Made by a program: the position numbers and the translations under genes
From: Actinomadura hibisca NBRC 15177
GTDB lineage: Bacteria; Actinomycetota; Actinomycetes; Streptosporangiales; Streptosporangiaceae
DNA length: 64,000 nucleotides
Direction of reading: 5' to 3'
Assembly (NCBI RefSeq): GCF_001552635.1
Contig: NZ_BCRO01000045.1
Coordinates: forward strand, 1-64,000
Notes under the pieces: model-generated
What the model saw: the letters and a program-made list of their open reading frames with translations, nothing else
Database searches by the model: none
What the model was told of the DNA's origin: nothing
Shown: positions 53,892 through 62,093 of the stretch, one piece after another
Numbering within the stretch: the stretch's first letter is position 1
Layout: every line of letters starts with the position of its first letter

Positions 53892-54991
53892 ACCGCGCTC
53901 CCCACCACCTCCTTCGGGGGCACGCCGAGCACGGCGTCGCCCAGCCGGGCCCGGTGCCAGGCCGGGTCGCCGAACAGCAGCGCCGAGCCGTGCGCCCGCT
54001 TGAAGTACAGGTGCGCGTCGTGCTCCCAGGTGAAGCCGATACCGCCGTGCAGCTGCACCGTCTCGGCCGCGACGGTGGTGAACGCCTCCGAGCAGTACGC
54101 CTTGGCGAGCGCGGCGCGCGTCCCGGCGTCCGGCGCGTTCTCGGCCAGCCCGGCGGCGGCGTGATAGCTGGCCGACCGCGCCGACTCCACCAGCACGTAC
54201 AGGTCGGCCAGCCGGTGCTTGACCGCCTGGAACGAGCCGATCGGCCGCCCGAACTGCACCCGCGTCTTGGCGTACGCGACGGTCATGTCCAGGCAGTGCT
54301 GCGCGCCGCCGACCTGCTCGGCGCTGAGCGCGGTGGCGGCGACGGCCAGCAGCCGGTCCAGCAGCGGCGCGGCGTCAGCGGTGAGCCGCCGCGCCGGGGT
54401 TCCGTCCAGGACGACCCTGGCGAGCGGGCGGGTCGGGTCGAGCACCGGGGACGCCTCGACCACCAGCCCCGGCGCGCCCGCCTCGACCAGGTACAGCCCC
54501 AGGCCACCGGCGGCGGTGCGCGCGGGCACCAGCAGCAGGTCGGCGTCCGCGCCGTCCAGGACGTAGTCCTTGACGCCGGTCAGCCGCCCGTCGCGCTCGG
54601 TGGCGGCGATCGACGCGGTGTCCCACGTGCCCTGCTCGGCCCACGCCAGCGTCGCCACTTTTTCCCCGGCGGCCAGCTCTGGCAGCACGTCGGCGGCGTC
54701 GTAGGCCAGCAGCGCCTCGGTGGCCAGCACCGCCGACGCCAGGTAGGGGACCGGGGCCAGCGTGCGGCCCAGCTCCTCGCACACCACGTGCGTCTCGGCG
54801 AGCGTGCAGTCCGCGCCGCCGTGCTCCTCGGGGATCAGCAGCGCGCACGCGCCGACCTGCCCGGCCAGCGGCGTCCACACCGCCCGGCCGTCGCGGTGCG
54901 GCCGCTCCGGCTCGGGCCGGGCGACCGGGTGGCGGGCCAGCAGCCCGCGCACGACGGCGCGCAGCTCCTCCTGCTCCGGGGTGGTGATCAT
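53888..54991 (-). CDS. Acyl-CoA dehydrogenase family protein
   Basis: The 367-aa flavoprotein oxidises acyl-CoA thioesters at the alpha-beta position. It has the N-terminal helical domain, LIPEEHGGADCTLAE, and a C-terminal domain with YAKTRVQFGRPIGSFQAVKH and LHGGIGFTWEHDAHLYFKRA. The usual FAD-contact stretch of the middle domain is degenerate and I see no clear catalytic Glu, as in one subunit of heteromeric steroid acyl-CoA dehydrogenases. Its ATG overlaps the ligase stop (54988-54991), so it is coupled to that gene. Confidence 0.9.
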   Translation of the reverse strand: MITTPEQEELRAVVRGLLARHPVARPEPERPHRDGRAVWTPLAGQVGACALLIPEEHGGADCTLAETHVVCEELGRTLAPVPYLASAVLATEALLAYDAADVLPELAAGEKVATLAWAEQGTWDTASIAATERDGRLTGVKDYVLDGADADLLLVPARTAAGGLGLYLVEAGAPGLVVEASPVLDPTRPLARVVLDGTPARRLTADAAPLLDRLLAVAATALSAEQVGGAQHCLDMTVAYAKTRVQFGRPIGSFQAVKHRLADLYVLVESARSASYHAAAGLAENAPDAGTRAALAKAYCSEAFTTVAAETVQLHGGIGFTWEHDAHLYFKRAHGSALLFGDPAWHRARLGDAVLGVPPKEVVGSAV

Positions 54992-56526
54992 GCCTGTCTC
55001 CTCAGCTGCTGCTTGAGCACCTTGCCGCCGGCGTTGCGCGGCAGGGCGTCCACGACGTGGAAGTGCCGGGGCACCTTGAAGTTGGCGAGGCGCTCGCGCA
55101 ACCACGCGGTCAGCTCGGCGGGCTCGACGGGCGCGCGGGTCACCAGGAACGCCGCGCCGGTCTCGCCGAGCCGCGCGTCGGGCACGCCCACCACCGCGGC
55201 CTCGACGACGGCCGGGTGCGCGGCCAGCACGCCCTCGATCTCGGCGGGGTAGGCGTTGAAGCCGCCCACCACGAACATGTCCTTGATCCGGTCGGTGATC
55301 CGCAGGTAGCCGCGCTCGTCCAGCACACCGACGTCGCCGGTGCGCAACCAGCCGTCCGGGGTGATCGCGCGGGCGGTGGCGTCGGGGTCGTCCAGGTAGC
55401 CGCGCATCACGTTGAAGCCGCGGACCAGGATCTCGCCGGGCTCGCCGGTCGGCAGCGGCGCGCCGTCGGGGCCCGCGATGCGGATCTCGGTGCCGGGCAG
55501 CGCGACGCCGGTGGTGTGCGCGATCGTCTCGGGGTCGGCGTCCACCGGGCACACCGACACCACCCCGCACGACTCGCTCAGCCCGTAGGCGGTGAACACG
55601 TCGGGCACGCCGAGGTCGGCGCGGATGCGGCGGACCAGCTCGGCGGGCACGGTGGCCGCGCCGGTCCCGGCGAGGCGCAGCGTGCCGGCGGGCCGGCCGG
55701 GCCGCTCCAGCAGCGACGTGAAGATCGTCGGCGGGCCCATCAGCACGGTGACCCGCTCGGCGGCGATGCGCTCGACGGTCCGCGCCACGTCGAACACCGG
55801 CTCGGGCACCATCGTCGCGCCGTTGAGCAGGCACACCAGCACCCCGAACTTGTAGCCGAAGGTGTGGAAGAACGGGTTGATCAGCAGGTAGCGGTCGCCG
55901 GTCCGCAACGTCACCGCCGCCGACCAGGCCGCGAAGGTGCGCAGGTTCTGGCCGTGCGCGGTGACCACGCCCTTGGGCCGCCCGGTGGTGCCGGAGGTGA
56001 AGATGACGTCGCACGGGTCGTCGGGGCCGACCGCCGCCGCGCGCTCGCGGTAGGCCGCCTCGGGCACCGCGTCGCCGCCCTTGAGGTAGGCGTCCCAGTC
56101 CGGCGCGTCGTTCAGCAGGACGGTGCCCTCCAGCGCGGGCAGCTCCACGCCGGTGGCGGCCAGCATCTCGGGGTAGTCGTTGCCGAGGAACCCGCGCACG
56201 GTGAACAGCAGGCGGGCCCTGGTGCGCAGCAGGATGTCGGCGGCCTCGGGCCCCCGGTACCGGCTGTTGAGCGGGACCAGGACGGCCCCGGCGCACACCG
56301 CGCCGACCGCCGCCACGATCCACTCGCGGCTGTTGGGCGCCCAGACGGCGACGCGGTCGCCGGGCCGCACGCCCCGGGCCAGCGCGGCGCGGGCGGCGCG
56401 CTCGATCTCGGCGCACAACCGGCCGAACGTCCAGCGCACCTCGTGGTCGACCAGCGCCTCGCGGTCGCCGTACGCCGCGGCGGCGTGGGCGACCAGTTCG
56501 GGGATGGTCCCGGGAAGCGGGGACAT
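54988..56526 (-). CDS. FadD3-like acyl-CoA ligase
   Basis: The 512-aa ANL-superfamily acyl-CoA synthetase has AMP-binding P-loop FTSGTTGRPKGVV, the YGLSESCGV motif, GWLRTGDVG and a C-terminal GGKVLKQQLR with the adenylation Lys. Sequence and length resemble FadD3, the enzyme that charges the HIP ring-C/D steroid intermediate with CoA in mycobacteria and rhodococci. ATG 56526 follows AGGAGA. The gene is first in a two-gene operon with the acyl-CoA dehydrogenase. Other carboxylic substrates remain possible. Confidence 0.88.
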   Translation of the reverse strand: MSPLPGTIPELVAHAAAAYGDREALVDHEVRWTFGRLCAEIERAARAALARGVRPGDRVAVWAPNSREWIVAAVGAVCAGAVLVPLNSRYRGPEAADILLRTRARLLFTVRGFLGNDYPEMLAATGVELPALEGTVLLNDAPDWDAYLKGGDAVPEAAYRERAAAVGPDDPCDVIFTSGTTGRPKGVVTAHGQNLRTFAAWSAAVTLRTGDRYLLINPFFHTFGYKFGVLVCLLNGATMVPEPVFDVARTVERIAAERVTVLMGPPTIFTSLLERPGRPAGTLRLAGTGAATVPAELVRRIRADLGVPDVFTAYGLSESCGVVSVCPVDADPETIAHTTGVALPGTEIRIAGPDGAPLPTGEPGEILVRGFNVMRGYLDDPDATARAITPDGWLRTGDVGVLDERGYLRITDRIKDMFVVGGFNAYPAEIEGVLAAHPAVVEAAVVGVPDARLGETGAAFLVTRAPVEPAELTAWLRERLANFKVPRHFHVVDALPRNAGGKVLKQQLRRQA

Positions 56527-56623
56527 GGTGCTCTCCTTCGCCAGGGTGGGCGAGACCGGCCGGACCGGACACGGGGGACGGCCGGGGCGATCTCGCGGCC
56601 TTGACATCGAACCACACCGATGC

Positions 56624-56653
56624 TTCTAATCGGAATGTTTCTAATCGAAATAT
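56624..56653. promoter_or_regulatory. Direct repeats upstream of the flavin reductase gene
   Basis: TTCTAATCGGAATG (56624-56637) and TTCTAATCGAAATA (56639-56652) form a 15-bp-period repeat. The 13-mer CTAATCGAAATAT (56641-56653) recurs exactly at 57907-57919 before the second LLM gene, suggesting a shared regulator. Confidence 0.65.
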
Positions 56654-56684
56654 CTCGACCGGTGTTCGGAATCTGGGAGGCGTC

Positions 56685-57182
56685 ATGGTGGACGGTGAGG
56701 CGATGCGGCGGGTGCTGGGGGCGTTCGCGGGCGGCGTCGTGGTGGTGACGGCCACGAGCGAGAGCGGGGAGCCGGTGGGCATGGCCTGCCAGTCGTTCTC
56801 CTCGTTGTCGCTGGACCCGCCGCTGGTGATGTTCTGCCCGGCGGAGACCTCCACGACCTGGCCGCGCATCCGCGCGGCGGGCCGGTTCGCGGTCAACGTG
56901 CTGGCCGAGGACCAGCGGGAGACGTGCGCGGCGATGGCGCGCGGCGGGACGGGCGGCGCGGGCAAGTTCGCGGGCGTGCCGTGGCGTCCGGCGCCCGGCG
57001 GCTCACCGCTGCTGGACGGCGCGCTGGCCTGGATCGAGGCCGACATTGACCGAGAGCTGGCGGGCGGCGACCACTCGGTGGTGATCGGCCGCGTCACGGC
57101 GCTGGACGCCGGGCGCGACGCCGGGCCGCTGCTGTTCTTCCGCAGCCGCTTCGGCGCGCTCAGCGAGCCGGTGGGCGTCTAG
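56685..57182 (+). CDS. Flavin reductase family protein (HsaB-like)
   Basis: The 165-aa FMN/FAD-binding flavin:NAD(P)H oxidoreductase has LGAFAGGVVVVTA, the SFSSLSLDPPLVMF flavin-binding stretch and FAVNVLAEDQ. It likely makes reduced flavin for a partner oxygenase, perhaps the LLM proteins on either side. ATG 56685 follows GGGAGG by 4 nt; the open frame extends upstream through the operator repeats, which argues against the longer form. Its stop shares CTAG (57179-57182) with the convergent second PadR gene. Confidence 0.9.
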   Translation: MVDGEAMRRVLGAFAGGVVVVTATSESGEPVGMACQSFSSLSLDPPLVMFCPAETSTTWPRIRAAGRFAVNVLAEDQRETCAAMARGGTGGAGKFAGVPWRPAPGGSPLLDGALAWIEADIDRELAGGDHSVVIGRVTALDAGRDAGPLLFFRSRFGALSEPVGV

Positions 57183-57835
57183 CCGCCGGTGTCCGTCCGG
57201 GTGCCGCCAGCGTCGCCGGCACCATCGCTTTCAGAAGGGCCGGTACGCCCCTTCGCCTCCATCTCGGCCAGGTCGGCGAGCATCTGCCGCGCCAGGTCGC
57301 GTTCGGCGGCGTAGTAGCGCTCGGACCAGCGCAGCACCAGCTCGGTGTAGGCCCACTCGGGGTTCTCGGCCGCGCCCTCGGCGTCGACCTCGGCGCGGCG
57401 GCGCATCTTGTCGGCGTACTCGCCGTGCTCTTCGAGGATCCGCCGCAGCCGGTCGGGGGCCATCAGGTGGCCGAGCCAGGCGCGCAACATGACGCCGTGC
57501 TTGAGGACGGGCGGCTCGACCGGGGACCGGTCGGCCCAGCGCGCCACCGCGTCGCGGCCCTCCCCGGTGATCCGGTAGACGCGCTTGGCGCGCGTGCTCT
57601 CGGTCAGCTCGACGCGGGAGGTGGCGAACCCGGCCTTCTCCAGCCGCTTCAGCTCGCCGTAGATCTGGCTGAACGACGGGCTCCAGTAGAAGAACTTCAG
57701 GCTCCAGTCGGCCCACTTCTTCAGGTCGTAGCCCGACAGCTCCTCGCCGAACGACAGCAGTCCGAGCACCGCCCAGCTCGTCGGCGGCAGCTCCGGCAGG
57801 CCGGTCTCGGGGGCGTCGTCGGTCGTCGGGGTCAC
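57179..57835 (-). CDS. PadR family transcriptional regulator, second copy
   Basis: The 218-aa paralogue of the PadR at 53184 has the same winged-helix core (TSWAVLGLLSFGEELSGYDL, SQIYGELKRLEKAGFATS) and helical C-terminus. It lacks the long Pro-rich N-terminus. It diverges from the second LLM-SDR operon and converges on the flavin reductase gene. It is the best candidate for binding the 13-bp motif found before both. Confidence 0.92.
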   Translation of the reverse strand: MTPTTDDAPETGLPELPPTSWAVLGLLSFGEELSGYDLKKWADWSLKFFYWSPSFSQIYGELKRLEKAGFATSRVELTESTRAKRVYRITGEGRDAVARWADRSPVEPPVLKHGVMLRAWLGHLMAPDRLRRILEEHGEYADKMRRRAEVDAEGAAENPEWAYTELVLRWSERYYAAERDLARQMLADLAEMEAKGRTGPSESDGAGDAGGTRTDTGG

Positions 57836-57894
57836 CGGGCCAGCCTAGCGGCGGGTGGACCGGATCGGAGTGTGGCGCTCCTCGCATATATCTG

Positions 57895-57919
57895 TTAGGA
57901 ATATGCCTAATCGAAATAT
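57895..57919. promoter_or_regulatory. Operator candidate upstream of the second LLM gene
   Basis: An imperfect dyad TTAGG-N6-CCTAA (57895-57910) overlaps CTAATCGAAATAT (57907-57919). The latter is identical to the site before the flavin reductase gene. The block ends 11 bp before the GTG start and covers the ribosome-binding-site side of the promoter. Confidence 0.65.
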
Positions 57920-57930
57920 AGGAGGCCCCC

Positions 57931-59055
57931 GTGAAGTTCTCGATGATCTTCGAGGCGCAGCTCACCGATCCCACCCCCGCGCGCGAGCGGCAGGTGATCC
58001 GGGACTGCGTCGACCAGGCCGTCTACGCCGAGCAGATGGGCTTCGACCGGATCTGGGCGGTCGAGCACCACTCGCTCTACCGGTACGCGCACATGAGCGC
58101 CTCGGAGATCTTCCTGACCTGGGTCGCCGCCCGCACCAGCCGCATCCGCATCGGGCACGGCGTGGTGACGATGCCGTTCGGCTTCCAGCACCCGGTCCGC
58201 GTCGCCGAGCGCGCCGCGATGCTGGACGTGTTGTCGGGCGGCCGGGTGGACATCGGCGCCGGGCGCGGGGCCACCCGCCAGGAGATGTCGATGTACGGGG
58301 TGCAGCCCAAGGACACCTACCCCCAGATGGAGGAGGCGCTGCGCATCTTCGGCAAGGCGTGGCAGGAGGAGGTGTTCGAGTGGCACGGCTCCATCGACAT
58401 CGGCCCCGGCCGCATCCTGCCGCGCCCCGTCCAGGACCCGCACCCGCCGCTGTTCCTGGCCTGCTCCAAGCACGACACGTTGCGGCTGGCGGGCGAGTGG
58501 GGCGTCGGCGCGCTGGTGATGGGCTTCGCCGGGGCCGACGACGTCCGCGAGATGCGCAAGGTCTACGACGAGGCCGTCGCCACCCGCACGGGCGACAAGC
58601 TGGTCGCCTCGGTCGCCAACGACCACTTCGCCGCGTTGTGCCCGACCATCGTGCTGGACGACGCCGCCGAGGCGTTCCGCATCGGGGCGCGCGGCCAGCG
58701 GTTCTTCGCCGAGTCGATCGCGCACTGGTACGGCAACGGGCCCGAGCCCAAGGAGGACACCGAGCACGACGACAACGCCGCCGAGATCCGCAAGGACAAG
58801 GAGGCGCTGGTCGCCAAGCTGCACGAGGCCGCCATCCCGGCCCGCCCGTCCGACACCGGCACCTACAACGTGGACCACGCCTACGGCGACGCCGACACCG
58901 CCATCGCCTACGTCGAGCGCCTGGCCGAGATCGGCGTGGACGAGGTGAACTGTCTGATCCAGATGGGCACCGTGCCGCAGGAGGTCTGCATGGAGACGAT
59001 CCGGCAGTGGGGCGAGAAGGTCATCCCGCACTTCCGCGCGAAGGAGAACGCATGA
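57931..59055 (+). CDS. LLM (luciferase-like) flavin-dependent oxidoreductase, second copy
   Basis: This 374-aa paralogue of the protein at 51947 shares FSMIFEAQL, WAVEHHSLYRYAHMSA, GRVDIGAGRGATRQE and a C-terminal CLIQMGTVPQEVCMETIRQWG. GTG 57931 follows AGGAGG. The stop overlaps the SDR start (ATGA at 59052-59055). Like its sister it probably oxidises a pathway intermediate with reduced flavin or F420. Confidence 0.93.
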   Translation: MKFSMIFEAQLTDPTPARERQVIRDCVDQAVYAEQMGFDRIWAVEHHSLYRYAHMSASEIFLTWVAARTSRIRIGHGVVTMPFGFQHPVRVAERAAMLDVLSGGRVDIGAGRGATRQEMSMYGVQPKDTYPQMEEALRIFGKAWQEEVFEWHGSIDIGPGRILPRPVQDPHPPLFLACSKHDTLRLAGEWGVGALVMGFAGADDVREMRKVYDEAVATRTGDKLVASVANDHFAALCPTIVLDDAAEAFRIGARGQRFFAESIAHWYGNGPEPKEDTEHDDNAAEIRKDKEALVAKLHEAAIPARPSDTGTYNVDHAYGDADTAIAYVERLAEIGVDEVNCLIQMGTVPQEVCMETIRQWGEKVIPHFRAKENA

Positions 59056-59783
59056 GCCTCGAAGGCAAGGTCGCGGTCGTCACCGGCGCGGCCCGGGGCC
59101 AGGGCGCGGCCGAGGCCCGCCTGCTGGCCGAGGCCGGGGCGAAGGTCCTGGTCACCGACGTCCTGGACGAGGGGCGCGAGGTGGCCGCCGAGATCGGCGC
59201 GGCGGCGCGCTTCGTCCACCACGACGTCACCGACGCCGCTTCCTGGGCCGAGGTCGTCGCCACGGCCACCGGCGAGTTCGGACGGCTGGACGTCCTGGTC
59301 AACAACGCGGGCATCTGGCGCACGGCCCCCATCGACCAGGAGACCGAGGAGCGCTTCGAGCAGATCCTCCGCATCAACCTGATCGGGCCGTTCCTCGGCA
59401 TCCAGGCCGCCGTCCCCGCCATGCGCGCGGCCGGCGGCGGCTCGATCGTCAACATCTCCTCGACGGCGGGCCTGCGCGGCATCCCCGGCCACAGCGCCTA
59501 CGGGGCCTCCAAGTTCGGCCTGCGCGGACTGACCCGCTCGGCTGCACTGGACCTGGCCGCCGACGGCATCCGCGTCAACTCGGTCCACCCCGGCGCGATC
59601 GACACCCCGATGGTCGCGGCGGCGGGCTTCGAGCGCGGCGAGGGCAAGTACGAGCGCGTCCCGCTGCGCCGGGTGGGCGTTCCGGAGGACGTGGCGGGGC
59701 TGGTGCTGTTCCTGGCCTCCGACGCGTCCTCCTACATCACCGGCACCGAGTTCGCGGTGGACGGCGGCCTCACCACGAACTGA
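59052..59783 (+). CDS. Short-chain dehydrogenase/reductase, second copy
   Basis: The 243-aa SDR has TGAARGQG, NNAG, catalytic Ser in SSTAGL and YGASK, again close to hydroxysteroid dehydrogenases. It is translationally coupled to the second LLM gene and followed by a terminator, so this copy of the operon lacks the esterase found in the first. Confidence 0.93.
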   Translation: MSLEGKVAVVTGAARGQGAAEARLLAEAGAKVLVTDVLDEGREVAAEIGAAARFVHHDVTDAASWAEVVATATGEFGRLDVLVNNAGIWRTAPIDQETEERFEQILRINLIGPFLGIQAAVPAMRAAGGGSIVNISSTAGLRGIPGHSAYGASKFGLRGLTRSAALDLAADGIRVNSVHPGAIDTPMVAAAGFERGEGKYERVPLRRVGVPEDVAGLVLFLASDASSYITGTEFAVDGGLTTN

Positions 59784-59793
59784 CCGCCGCGAC

Positions 59794-59831
59794 GGCCGCC
59801 CGATTCCCTGTGGGGGAGCCGGGCGGCCTTT
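59794..59831 (+). terminator. Terminator after the second LLM-SDR operon
   Basis: GGCCGCCCG (59794-59802) pairs with CGGGCGGCC (59820-59828), followed by TTT. It lies 10 bp past the SDR stop. Confidence 0.75.
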
Positions 59832-59838
59832 CCTTACG

Positions 59839-61020
59839 TCAGCGCACGGCCAGGGCGATGAACTGGGAGACCTGCGGAACACCAGGGATCTCGCGAGCGA
59901 CGAAGTTGTCATCGGCCACCAGAACGAGCGTGCGCTCGCCCGTACGCAGCGACGGACCCCACGTCATCCCCTCGACGATGCCCGCCTGCTGGAGGCCCAG
60001 GGCCGTCAGGTCGGCGAGCAGATGCTTCCGGACGGGCCGCACCCTCTTGGCGTCGGCCAGCGAATCGCGCCGATAGACGTCAGTGGCTCCGCGCAGGGAC
60101 GCCTCGTAGATACGGATGCGGTTTCCCTTACCGAGCACGACGGTGCGTTCCAGCACCAGGTAACGCTGCGGGTCGCGAGGATCGGCCAGGATCGCCGCCG
60201 CGCCGTTCTCGCCGTTCGCCCCGCCGACCGCGTCCAGCTCGTAGGCGTACTGGCCGACGACCCTGCCCTGGCGCGACTGCACCGTGAGCCGGGTGAACCC
60301 ACCCTTGTCCACAGACGGCGCAGGGCCGTCCTGCAGAAGCGGGCCTTCCACGATGCTGGTGACCAGACGGCCGTGGTCGGCGAAGGTGAAGCCCTCGATG
60401 CCGAGATTCGCGCGCGGGCCCTTGTTCTCAGTGGTGATGTGGTAGTTGCGAGGAAGCGGGAGCTGGCCCCGGTACGAGCCGTCTGACGTGGTGCTGCGGA
60501 TCGAAGGGTCGTTCACGAGCGGGGTGCCGCCCATCGGCAGTTGCCGGTCGCCCTCCTGGCTCCACCACAGCCTGGAGCTGCGCGGGTCGAATCGGATGTC
60601 CTCGGGATCGACCGTGGCGAGCCGGTCGCATCGGACCCTGGGAGCGGTGCACGGCTCGGCCTGCCACTGCGCCGGGGAGGGGTAGGGCTTGCCGTCGATG
60701 CGCTTGAACGGCTTCGTGTCCACGAGCCGGACGCCGATCCCCTTGGCGGAGACGTCGATCGCGGCGGTGTAGAAGCGGGCCGGGTTGAGCTGCGACCGGT
60801 CGTCGCTGATGAGCGCGTACCGGCCGGACCTGGGGTCGCGGTCGATGCCGGACAGGCCCCCGACGGTCGTGCCCTGGAAGGTGAGCTTGGCGGGCAGCGT
60901 GGTCGTTCCCAGCAGCCTGACCCGCTGGTCCGCCTGCGCGGAAGCGGCTCCGAACACGGAGATGGCGGGGGCGAGGACGGCCACGGAAGCGGCGACTGCG
61001 ATGAAGCTTCGGGGGGTCAT
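59839..61020 (-). CDS. Secreted esterase-like protein of the phytase family (PF13449-like)
   Basis: The 393-aa exported protein has a signal peptide (SFIAVAASVAVLAPAISVFG, cleavage near ASAQA). It has a beta-propeller-like body with VGGLSGIDRDPRSGRYALIS, DPEDIRFDPRSSRLWWSQEG, GIEGFTFADHGRLV and a C-terminal GIVEGMTWGPSL, matching the esterase-like/phytase-like family. Substrate is unknown. ATG 61020 gives the best signal peptide; the longer frame adds 12 residues. No strong ribosome-binding site is seen. Confidence 0.85.
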   Translation of the reverse strand: MTPRSFIAVAASVAVLAPAISVFGAASAQADQRVRLLGTTTLPAKLTFQGTTVGGLSGIDRDPRSGRYALISDDRSQLNPARFYTAAIDVSAKGIGVRLVDTKPFKRIDGKPYPSPAQWQAEPCTAPRVRCDRLATVDPEDIRFDPRSSRLWWSQEGDRQLPMGGTPLVNDPSIRSTTSDGSYRGQLPLPRNYHITTENKGPRANLGIEGFTFADHGRLVTSIVEGPLLQDGPAPSVDKGGFTRLTVQSRQGRVVGQYAYELDAVGGANGENGAAAILADPRDPQRYLVLERTVVLGKGNRIRIYEASLRGATDVYRRDSLADAKRVRPVRKHLLADLTALGLQQAGIVEGMTWGPSLRTGERTLVLVADDNFVAREIPGVPQVSQFIALAVR

Positions 61021-61090
61021 GCCGGGATAGCAACACATTCGCAGGCCGGTTCCCAAGTCGATCCCACTCAGCGGGACAACTCTTCAGACC

Positions 61091-61142
61091 GCATGAGGCC
61101 GGATGCCCGCGCGCGGGCGCGCGCAGGCGTCCGGCCTCATGC
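61091..61142 (-). terminator. Large hairpin terminator of the acyl-CoA dehydrogenase operon
   Basis: Perfect 13-bp arms (61091-61103 and 61130-61142) enclose a G/C-rich alternating loop. The hairpin begins directly at the stop codon of the minus-strand gene at 61143. Confidence 0.85.
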
Positions 61143-62093
61143 TCACAGGGCGGCGAGCAGGCGGGCCCGGTGGACGGAAGGGGAGCCCCACGCCGTGTGC
61201 AGGGCCCGTGCCTTGCGGATCCACAACGACGGGTCGTACTCGTCGGTGTAGGCGATCGCGCCGTGCACCTGGAGGGCCGTCTTCGCGGTGCGGTAGGACG
61301 CTTCGGACGCCGCGACCTTCGCGGCCGACACGTCGCGGGCGAAGTCGTGAGAGCCGTACGACAGGGCCGCCGCGTGCACCAGGGGCCGGGCGTACTCCAG
61401 TTCCACCAGCGCGTCGGCCAGATGGTGCTTCACCGCCTGGAACTCACCGATCGGGCGGCCGAACTGCTGGCGCGCCTTGGCGTACTCCACCGACACCTCC
61501 AGCAGACGGCGGCCCACGCCGATCTGCTGGGCGGCACAGGCCAGAACGCCGAGGTCGAGCCCGTTCTCGGGCACAGGGCCCAAGACGCGGACCGGGGTCG
61601 CCTCGAACAGGCGACGGGCCGGGTCCAGCGACGTGCGCGGCGTCCCTCCCGGCTCCGCGACGTGGACATGCCCGTCCTGCACCACCAAGACCAGATCGGC
61701 GACGTCGGCGTCCAGCGCGTACGGATGCGCCACCGAGACCAGCGCCTCCCCGGCGGCGACGCGCGGCAACCACTCGGCCGCGGTGTCGCCGCCGACCGCC
61801 GCCAGCAGCGTCGTCGCGGCGACCGTCTCCACCACCGGACCGGGCACCGCGTGCCGGCCCAGCTCGTGCAGGGCCGTCACCAGCTCCACCGGCAGGACGC
61901 CCGCGCCGTCGTGCTCCTCCGGCACGGCCAGCGCGAACACGCCCGCCTCGGCGAGCGCCTTCCAGAGGCGGCGGCCCGGCGCGTGGTCGCCCGCCGCCCA
62001 GGCGCGGACCGCCCCCGGCGTGTCCGAACGCTCCAGGAGCTTGTGCAGGCTGTCGGCGAACAGCCGCTGGTCGCCGTCCAGGACGAACCTCAT
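61143..62093 (-). CDS. Acyl-CoA dehydrogenase, short subunit (heteromeric, steroid type)
   Basis: This 316-aa acyl-CoA dehydrogenase homologue is shorter than the usual 380 or so. It has a degenerate middle domain and the C-terminal YAKARQQFGRPIGEFQAVKH and LQVHGAIAYTDEYDPSLW. Short non-canonical chains like this pair with a second subunit to form the alpha2-beta2 dehydrogenases of steroid catabolism (ChsE1-ChsE2 type). Its ATG overlaps the stop of the larger subunit (62090-62093), which supports a 1:1 complex. Confidence 0.9.
   Translation of the reverse strand: MRFVLDGDQRLFADSLHKLLERSDTPGAVRAWAAGDHAPGRRLWKALAEAGVFALAVPEEHDGAGVLPVELVTALHELGRHAVPGPVVETVAATTLLAAVGGDTAAEWLPRVAAGEALVSVAHPYALDADVADLVLVVQDGHVHVAEPGGTPRTSLDPARRLFEATPVRVLGPVPENGLDLGVLACAAQQIGVGRRLLEVSVEYAKARQQFGRPIGEFQAVKHHLADALVELEYARPLVHAAALSYGSHDFARDVSAAKVAASEASYRTAKTALQVHGAIAYTDEYDPSLWIRKARALHTAWGSPSVHRARLLAAL

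Noticed and set aside
56601-56684. N-terminal extension of the flavin reductase from an upstream ATG at 56601
   Set aside because: The extra residues are Asn/Ser-rich and are encoded by the repeated operator sequence. The ATG at 56685 has GGGAGG at proper spacing.
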